Source: Pseudomonas sp. BCA17 (GTDB lineage: Bacteria; Pseudomonadota; Gammaproteobacteria; Pseudomonadales; Pseudomonadaceae). Taken from it: a DNA stretch of 64,000 nt. Numbering within the stretch: the first letter of the stretch is position 1; each line of letters begins with the position of its first letter. The stretch covers positions 290,008 to 354,007 of the forward strand of contig NZ_SGWI01000008.1 of the NCBI RefSeq assembly GCF_004519405.1, given 5' to 3'. A program made the translations under genes and the position numbers. Below the pieces are notes generated by a model, which was not told the origin of the DNA, ran no database searches, and saw only the letters and a list, made by a program, of their open reading frames with translations. Positions 57,656-64,000 of this stretch are shown one piece after another.

Positions 57656-59380
57656 GTGGAGCTTTTATCTGGTGGTGAGATGCTCGTCCGCTTTTTGCGT
57701 GACGAAGGCGTCGACTATATCTACGGGTACCCAGGTGGTGCTCTGTTGCATGTTTACGACGCACTGTTCAAGGAACCGGCTGTTACCCACATCCTGGTTC
57801 GCCACGAACAGGCCGCGACCCATATGGCTGACGGTTACGCCCGTGCCACCGGTAAAGCCGGCGTGGTACTCGTAACGTCCGGCCCAGGCGCAACCAATGC
57901 CATTACCGGCATCGCGACTGCGTATATGGACTCCATCCCGATGGTGATCATTTCCGGCCAGGTGCCAAGCACCATGGTAGGTACCGATGCATTCCAGGAA
58001 ACCGACATGATCGGTATCTCCCGGCCGATCGTGAAACACAGCTTCATGATCAAGCATCCGTCGGAAATCCCGGAAGTCATGAAAAAGGCCTTCTACCTCG
58101 CACAGTCCGGTCGCCCGGGTCCTGTGGTGGTCGATGTCCCGAAAGACATGACCAACCCGGCAGAAAAATTCGAATACATCTTCCCGAAGAAAGCCAAGCT
58201 GCGTTCCTACAGCCCGGCCGTTCGTGGGCACTCGGGTCAAATTCGCAAGGCGGCGGAAATGCTCCTGGCGGCCAAGCGCCCTGTGTTGTACTCGGGCGGT
58301 GGCGTGATTCTGGGGGGCGGTTCAGCGCCGCTCACCGAACTGGCCAAACTGCTTAACCTGCCGGTAACCAACACCTTGATGGGCCTTGGCGCGTTTCCGG
58401 GTACGGACCGTCAGTTCGTCGGCATGCTCGGTATGCACGGCAGCTACACCGCCAACCTGGCCATGCACCACGCCGATGTGATTCTGGCGGTCGGCGCGCG
58501 GTTCGATGACCGTGTGATCAATGGCGCGAGCAAATTCTGCCCGAATGCCAAGATCATCCACATCGACATCGACCCGGCGTCCATCTCCAAGACCATCAAG
58601 GCCGATGTGCCCATCGTGGGGCCGGTGGAAAGCGTCTTGACCGAAATGGTCGCCGCGCTCAAGGACATCGGCGAAGCGCCGAACAAAGAGTCCGTTGCCA
58701 GCTGGTGGAAGCAGATCGATGAATGGCGCGGTGACCGCGGCCTGTTCCCTTACGACAAGGGTGACGGCAGCATCATCAAGCCACAAACCGTGATCGAGAC
58801 CCTGTGCGAAGTGACCAAGGGCGACGCCTTTGTGACCTCCGACGTGGGCCAGCACCAGATGTTCGCCGCGCAATACTATAAGTTCGATAAGCCTAACCGC
58901 TGGATCAACTCCGGTGGCCTGGGCACGATGGGCTTTGGTTTCCCGGCCGCCATGGGTGTGAAACTGAGCTTCCCTGACGCCGACGTTGCATGCGTCACCG
59001 GTGAGGGCAGCATCCAGATGAACATCCAGGAGCTGTCGACCTGCCTGCAGTACGGCCTTCCGGTGAAGATCGTGTGCTTGAACAACGGCGTGCTGGGCAT
59101 GGTTCGTCAATGGCAGGACATGAGCTACAACAGTCGTCACTCCCATTCCTACATGGAGTCGCTGCCAGATTTCGTCAAGTTGGTTGAAGCCTATGGCCAC
59201 GTCGGCATTCGCATCACTGAATTGAAAGATCTGAAGCCGAAGATGGAAGAGGCGTTCGCCATGAAGGACCGCCTGGTGTTCATCGATATTCAGGTGGATA
59301 CCAGCGAGCACGTCTACCCAATGCAGATCAAAGACGGCTCTATGCGCGACATGTGGTTGAACAAGACGGAGCGTACTTAA
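57656..59380 (+). CDS. ilvI: Acetolactate synthase, large subunit
   Basis: 574 residues. A ThDP enzyme that makes acetolactate and acetohydroxybutyrate for valine, leucine and isoleucine. The N-terminal ThDP-binding part has HEQAATHMADGYAR with the catalytic Glu; the C-terminal cofactor motif begins GEGS (E450) and ends CLNN. Most ThDP enzymes have GDGS there. The start GTG 57656 (MELLSGGEMLVRFL) has AGAGG 8 nt upstream; an in-frame GTG at 57647 overlaps that site. Confidence 0.95.
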   Translation: MELLSGGEMLVRFLRDEGVDYIYGYPGGALLHVYDALFKEPAVTHILVRHEQAATHMADGYARATGKAGVVLVTSGPGATNAITGIATAYMDSIPMVIISGQVPSTMVGTDAFQETDMIGISRPIVKHSFMIKHPSEIPEVMKKAFYLAQSGRPGPVVVDVPKDMTNPAEKFEYIFPKKAKLRSYSPAVRGHSGQIRKAAEMLLAAKRPVLYSGGGVILGGGSAPLTELAKLLNLPVTNTLMGLGAFPGTDRQFVGMLGMHGSYTANLAMHHADVILAVGARFDDRVINGASKFCPNAKIIHIDIDPASISKTIKADVPIVGPVESVLTEMVAALKDIGEAPNKESVASWWKQIDEWRGDRGLFPYDKGDGSIIKPQTVIETLCEVTKGDAFVTSDVGQHQMFAAQYYKFDKPNRWINSGGLGTMGFGFPAAMGVKLSFPDADVACVTGEGSIQMNIQELSTCLQYGLPVKIVCLNNGVLGMVRQWQDMSYNSRHSHSYMESLPDFVKLVEAYGHVGIRITELKDLKPKMEEAFAMKDRLVFIDIQVDTSEHVYPMQIKDGSMRDMWLNKTERT

Positions 59381-59382
59381 TC

Positions 59383-59874
59383 ATGCGGCATATTATCTCC
59401 CTGCTTCTGGAGAACGAACCCGGCGCTCTGTCTCGTGTTGTCGGCCTGTTTTCGCAACGTAACTACAACATCGAAAGCCTGACTGTGGCTCCAACCGAAG
59501 ACCCGACCCTGTCGCGCCTGACGTTGACCACCGTGGGCCACGATGAAGTGATCGAGCAGATCACCAAGAACCTCAACAAGCTGATCGAAGTGGTCAAGCT
59601 GGTCGACCTGTCGGAGAGTGCCCACATCGAGCGCGAGCTGATGCTGGTTAAAGTCAAGGCCACGGGTGCTCAACGTGCCGAGATCAAGCGCACGACCGAC
59701 ATTTATCGCGGGCAGATCGTCGATGTAAGCGCCAGCGTTTATACCGTTCAACTGACCGGTACAAGCGACAAGCTGGACAGCTTCATCCAGTCGATCGGGA
59801 CGGCCTCGATTCTGGAAACGGTACGCAGTGGTGTCACCGGGATTGCCCGTGGCGACAAAGTACTCAGCATCTAA
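59383..59874 (+). CDS. ilvH: Acetolactate synthase, regulatory subunit
   Basis: 163 residues. The N-terminal ACT domain (MRHIISLLLENEPGALSRVVGLFSQRNYNIESL) binds valine for feedback inhibition and activates IlvI; a C-terminal ACT-like domain follows. The ATG at 59383 is 2 nt after the ilvI stop. An earlier in-frame start inside ilvI was rejected as the family begins MRHIISLL. Confidence 0.97.
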   Translation: MRHIISLLLENEPGALSRVVGLFSQRNYNIESLTVAPTEDPTLSRLTLTTVGHDEVIEQITKNLNKLIEVVKLVDLSESAHIERELMLVKVKATGAQRAEIKRTTDIYRGQIVDVSASVYTVQLTGTSDKLDSFIQSIGTASILETVRSGVTGIARGDKVLSI

Positions 59875-59921
59875 CCCAAATTAGCGAATGGCCTTACGGC
59901 CTGGATATATAGAGGAACCTC

Positions 59922-60938
59922 ATGAAAGTTTATTACGATAAAGATTGTGACCTGTCGATCATCCAGGGCAAGAAAGTCGCCATCATCGGCTACGGCTCCC
60001 AGGGGCACGCACAAGCCTGCAACCTGAAAGATTCCGGCGTTGACGTGACTGTCGGCCTGCGCAAAGGCTCGGCTACCGTTGCCAAGGCAGAAGCCCATGG
60101 CCTGAAAGTAACTGATGTTGCTTCCGCTGTTGCTGCTGCCGACCTGGTCATGATCCTGACCCCGGACGAGTTCCAGTCCGCGCTGTACAAGAATGAAATC
60201 GAGCCGAACATCAAGAAGGGCGCCACCCTGGCGTTCTCCCACGGTTTCGCGATTCACTACAACCAGGTGGTGCCACGCGCCGACCTCGACGTGATCATGA
60301 TCGCGCCTAAGGCGCCGGGTCACACCGTACGTTCCGAGTTCGTCAAAGGCGGTGGTATTCCTGACCTGATCGCGATCTACCAGGACGCTTCGGGCAATGC
60401 CAAGAACGTTGCGCTGTCCTATGCCTCCGGCGTCGGTGGCGGTCGCACTGGTATCATCGAAACCACCTTCAAGGACGAGACCGAAACTGACCTGTTCGGC
60501 GAGCAAGCCGTTCTGTGTGGCGGTACCGTAGAGCTGGTCAAGGCTGGTTTCGAAACCTTGGTTGAAGCTGGCTACGCGCCGGAGATGGCCTATTTCGAAT
60601 GCCTGCACGAACTGAAGCTGATCGTTGACCTCATGTACGAAGGCGGTATCGCCAACATGAACTACTCGATCTCCAACAACGCCGAATACGGCGAGTACGT
60701 GACCGGTCCGGAAGTGATCAACGCTGAGTCGCGTCAGGCTATGCGCAACGCTCTGAAACGTATTCAGGACGGCGAATACGCCAAAATGTTCATCAGCGAA
60801 GGCGCAACCGGCTACCCTTCGATGACCGCCAAGCGTCGTAACAACGCCGCTCACGGTATCGAAATCATCGGTGAGCAACTGCGCTCCATGATGCCGTGGA
60901 TCGGTGCCAACAAGATCGTCGACAAAGCCAAAAACTAA
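59922..60938 (+). CDS. ilvC: Ketol-acid reductoisomerase (NADP+)
   Basis: 338 residues, the short class I form. It isomerises and reduces acetolactate to dihydroxy-isovalerate. The Rossmann motif is GYGSQGHAQACNLKDSG with R/S residues after strand 2 (GLRKGSAT) fitting NADPH. The knotted C-terminal domain contains DLFGEQAVLCGG and the metal-binding D and E. 47 nt separate it from ilvH. A terminator follows. Confidence 0.98.
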   Translation: MKVYYDKDCDLSIIQGKKVAIIGYGSQGHAQACNLKDSGVDVTVGLRKGSATVAKAEAHGLKVTDVASAVAAADLVMILTPDEFQSALYKNEIEPNIKKGATLAFSHGFAIHYNQVVPRADLDVIMIAPKAPGHTVRSEFVKGGGIPDLIAIYQDASGNAKNVALSYASGVGGGRTGIIETTFKDETETDLFGEQAVLCGGTVELVKAGFETLVEAGYAPEMAYFECLHELKLIVDLMYEGGIANMNYSISNNAEYGEYVTGPEVINAESRQAMRNALKRIQDGEYAKMFISEGATGYPSMTAKRRNNAAHGIEIIGEQLRSMMPWIGANKIVDKAKN

Positions 60939-60955
60939 GTCGGATGCATCAAGGG

Positions 60956-60981
60956 AAAACGCGGCCTAGGCCGCGTTTTTT
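60956..60981 (+). terminator. Terminator after ilvC
   Basis: AAAACGCGGCC (60956-60966) and GGCCGCGTTTT (60969-60979) form an 11-bp stem, followed by T. It ends the ilvIHC unit. Confidence 0.93.
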
Positions 60982-61083
60982 CGTTTGGGAGAGCGGGTTC
61001 TGGTATAAAGCTGCATCGTTTGCGGGCGAACACTCGCCGCAAGTACTTGTCGAATTTTTTCAAACAGTTGCAAGGTAAAGTCC

Positions 61084-61941
61084 ATGAGCGAACGTCCCGA
61101 AGAGCCAAACAAGGCTTCTGACGCCGAAAGCCTGCTGCCAATCGATGAGCATGTCGAAGAAGGGCATGACGCGGAAGGCCGCAAGGTCCGGCATCGTGGC
61201 ATCTATCTTCTGCCCAACCTGTTCACCACGGCGAACCTGTTTGCCGGGTTCTATTCCATCATCAACTCCATGAGTGCCCAAAGCGCCCTGGCGGCAGGTG
61301 ATGCAGCGAGTGCCAGCAAGTATTTCGGCTTTGCCGCCATCGCGATTTTCGTGGCCATGGTGCTCGACGGACTTGATGGTCGCGTGGCGCGCATGACCAA
61401 TACTCAAAGCGCCTTCGGGGCAGAGTACGACTCGCTGTCGGACATGGTTGCCTTTGGCGTGGCTCCCGCGCTTCTGGCGTTTGCGTGGGCCCTGGGTGAT
61501 ATGGGCAAGGTCGGCTGGATGGTCGCCTTCATCTATGTCGCTGGTGCTGCCCTGCGCCTGGCGCGTTTCAACACCCAGGTGGGTACGGCTGACAAGCGTT
61601 ACTTCATTGGCTTGGCCAGCCCGGCTGCTGCGGGAGTGGTGGCGGGTATCGTGTGGGCTTTCAGCGACTACGGCATCCAGGGTTCGAAAATGTCGTTCCT
61701 GGTGGCCTTGATGGTAGCGGCGGCCGGCATGCTGATGGTCAGCAATATCAAGTACAACAGCTTCAAGGAGTTCGACCTCAAGGGGCGTGTGCCTTTCGTC
61801 GCGATCCTGGTGGTGGTGTTGGTGTTCGCTGTAGTTTTCAGCGATCCACCGCGCATTCTGTTGCTGGCCTTCCTAGCCTATGCCGCGTCGGGGCCGATTC
61901 AGTATTTGCTGCATCTGCGCCGGGACAAAACATTGCCTTAA
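61084..61941 (+). CDS. pssA: CDP-diacylglycerol-serine O-phosphatidyltransferase
   Basis: 285 residues. It makes phosphatidylserine, the precursor of phosphatidylethanolamine. An acidic N-terminal tail (1-38) precedes about eight membrane helices. The CDP-alcohol phosphotransferase motif is present: DGLDGRVAR, then eight residues, GAEYDSLSD, fitting D-G-x2-A-R-x8-G-x3-D-x3-D. This integral-membrane type (PssA, subclass II) differs from the E. coli peripheral enzyme. A promoter probably lies in the 142-bp gap after ilvC (possible -10 TATAAA near 61012). Confidence 0.95.
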   Translation: MSERPEEPNKASDAESLLPIDEHVEEGHDAEGRKVRHRGIYLLPNLFTTANLFAGFYSIINSMSAQSALAAGDAASASKYFGFAAIAIFVAMVLDGLDGRVARMTNTQSAFGAEYDSLSDMVAFGVAPALLAFAWALGDMGKVGWMVAFIYVAGAALRLARFNTQVGTADKRYFIGLASPAAAGVVAGIVWAFSDYGIQGSKMSFLVALMVAAAGMLMVSNIKYNSFKEFDLKGRVPFVAILVVVLVFAVVFSDPPRILLLAFLAYAASGPIQYLLHLRRDKTLP

Positions 61942-62004
61942 TGTAATTTCCCCCATACTCCGCAGTCTATTGGTGCATCAGCCTTCCAATACTGCGGAGT
62001 AGCC

Positions 62005-63017
<1,013 letters not shown>

Positions 63018-63018
<1 letters not shown>

Positions 63019-63638
63019 TGCGTTATCCGATCTGGCGCATTGGCGTGTTTATCGTGGCGGCGATATGGCCGTTTTACTGGCTCTATGAAGCATGGCGTTC
63101 TGTGCTCGGGCCTGATCCTGGGAAAGTGCTCATGGATCGGTTGGGGCTTGGGACGTTGGTCTTGCTGTTGATCACCTTGAGCATGACACCGCTGCAGAAG
63201 CTTAGTGGGTGGGCTGGGTGGATTGCTGTCCGTCGACAGTTGGGGCTCTGGTGTTTCGCATATGTGGTTTTGCACCTGGCAGCTTATTGCGTGTTTATCC
63301 TGGGGCTTGATTGGTCGCAATTCGGGGTGGAACTGCGTAAACGGCCTTACATTATTGTAGGTGCGCTGGGGTTCCTTTTCTTGTTGGTGCTTGCGGTGAC
63401 TTCTAATCGCTATAGCCAGCGCCGGTTGGGTAGCCGTTGGAAGAAGTTGCATCGCCTGGTGTATGCCGTTCTTGGGCTCGGTTTACTGCATATGTTGTGG
63501 ATTGTGCGGGCTGATCTGAAGGAGTGGGCCGTCTATGCGTCTACAGGTGCGCTCCTTTTAGTATTGCGATTGCCCCCAGTGATGCGCCGAATTCCCCGCC
63601 TTATTGCGAAAAAAGCACCTTCTGCAACAAAAACGTAA
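63018..63638 (+). CDS. msrQ: Heme-binding membrane subunit MsrQ
   Basis: 206 residues with about six membrane helices. It passes electrons from quinols or flavin reductases to MsrP. Histidines in helices (YVVLHLAAYC, KKLHRLVYAVLGLGLLHML) fit the heme ligands of the ferric-reductase-like family. Follows msrP in the same unit. Confidence 0.95.
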
Positions 63639-63645
63639 TTAGCGC

Positions 63646-63673
63646 TTGACGGCAGAATCTGGGGGCCTATAAT
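63646..63673 (+). promoter_or_regulatory. rRNA operon promoter 1
   Basis: TTGACG (63646-63651), 16-bp spacer, TATAAT (63668-63673), then the GC-rich discriminator TCGCCCC. It lies just after msrQ and starts a 362-bp region with no supportable gene. Between it and promoter 2 I see only leader sequence and no tRNA. Confidence 0.85.
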
Positions 63674-63848
63674 TCGCCCCACTTCCGGCGCAGTCGAAAC
63701 TGAAAACTCCTTGCTAAACAAGAAGTTACGCAGAATCAGGCAGCGAATGGCTTCAGTTCATCGAAGCCCAGAAGGAGTTGGTAGGGCAAGGCTGTTTGGC
63801 TCTATTAACGGTTCGATCTTCCCGGTCGAAAGCGTAGAAAAAGAGGTG

Positions 63849-63876
63849 TTGACAGCAGCGTGTAACGCTGTAGAAT
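63849..63876 (+). promoter_or_regulatory. rRNA operon promoter 2
   Basis: TTGACA (63849-63854), 16-bp spacer, TAGAAT (63871-63876), then TCGCCTCCCGC. The spacer holds the inverted pair ACAGC-N10-GCTGT shared with promoter 3. Confidence 0.88.
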
Positions 63877-63958
63877 TCGCCTCCCGCTAACGAGAGATCG
63901 AAGGCGCAAGTGGTTGAAGTTGTTGAAGAAATCTTCGAAAGCTTCTGAAAATAATCAC

Positions 63959-63986
63959 TTGACAGCAAATGAGGCTGCTGTAGAAT
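63959..63986 (+). promoter_or_regulatory. rRNA operon promoter 3
   Basis: TTGACA (63959-63964), 16-bp spacer, TAGAAT (63981-63986), then GCGTGCCTCGG. The stretch matches what I recall upstream of 16S rRNA genes in Pseudomonas, so an rrn operon should begin beyond the right edge. Confidence 0.88.
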
Positions 63987-64000
63987 GCGTGCCTCGGTTT

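Noticed and set aside
63674..63848. tRNA or small gene between rRNA promoters 1 and 2
   Set aside because: No cloverleaf or T-arm consensus is present, and the reading frames are too short and without ribosome sites.

Overview
This window is chromosomal DNA from a fluorescent pseudomonad, most likely the Pseudomonas fluorescens group. The basis is gene order (dnaK-dnaJ-dapB-carAB-greA, ftsH-folP-glmM-tpiA-secG, rimP-nusA-infB-rbfA-truB-rpsO-pnp, pgi-panC-panB-folK-pcnB-crcZ-cbrB-cbrA, gluQ-dksA, prrF beside a heme ABC transporter, mrcB-lpoP), which matches what I recall of the P. aeruginosa map, and the presence of Pseudomonas-specific RNAs. No insertion sequence, prophage, integrase or CRISPR array is visible. 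This is conserved core genome, and most of the interest lies in its non-coding elements.

Left part (1-25.1 kb): the 3' end of dnaK, then dnaJ and dapB. An attenuator-like leader precedes carA, carB and greA. Next come a small membrane-protein gene, yhbY facing it, and rlmE-ftsH-folP-glmM-tpiA-secG. Two tRNA genes (Leu-GAG and initiator Met) lead into the translation/transcription operon rimP-nusA-infB-rbfA-truB-rpsO-pnp. The initiator tRNA has a strong sigma70 promoter, and three hairpins in a row separate it from rimP. A 63-nt near-perfect stem-loop lies between rpsO and pnp, as expected for an RNase III/PNPase control site.

Middle (25.1-45.9 kb): a two-BON-domain periplasmic protein has a sigma54-type promoter with a 12-bp inverted repeat about 110 bp upstream of the predicted transcription start. 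Then, on the minus strand, follow an AsmA/DUF748 protein, an rRNA methyltransferase, an MpaB-like protein, acs, pgi, panC, panB, folK and pcnB (panD is absent from the panC-pgi gap). Next is the carbon-catabolite-repression module: sRNA CrcZ with its sigma54 promoter and a CbrB-type palindrome, then cbrB, cbrA and the small cbrX. gluQ and dksA follow.

Right part (45.9-64 kb): an aminotransferase gene and sfsA, a small Rieske protein, then a Fur-box-headed heme ABC transporter (hmuTUV). Facing it is the Fur-regulated sRNA PrrF, present here as one copy. Then come a TfoX-C domain protein, a pentapeptide-repeat protein, a phosphotransferase/P-loop kinase fusion, mrcB with its lipoprotein activator lpoP, yqcC, the branched-chain amino acid genes ilvI-ilvH-ilvC behind a long structured leader, pssA, and msrP-msrQ. 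The window ends with three tandem rRNA-type promoters, so a 16S rRNA gene should start just past the right edge.
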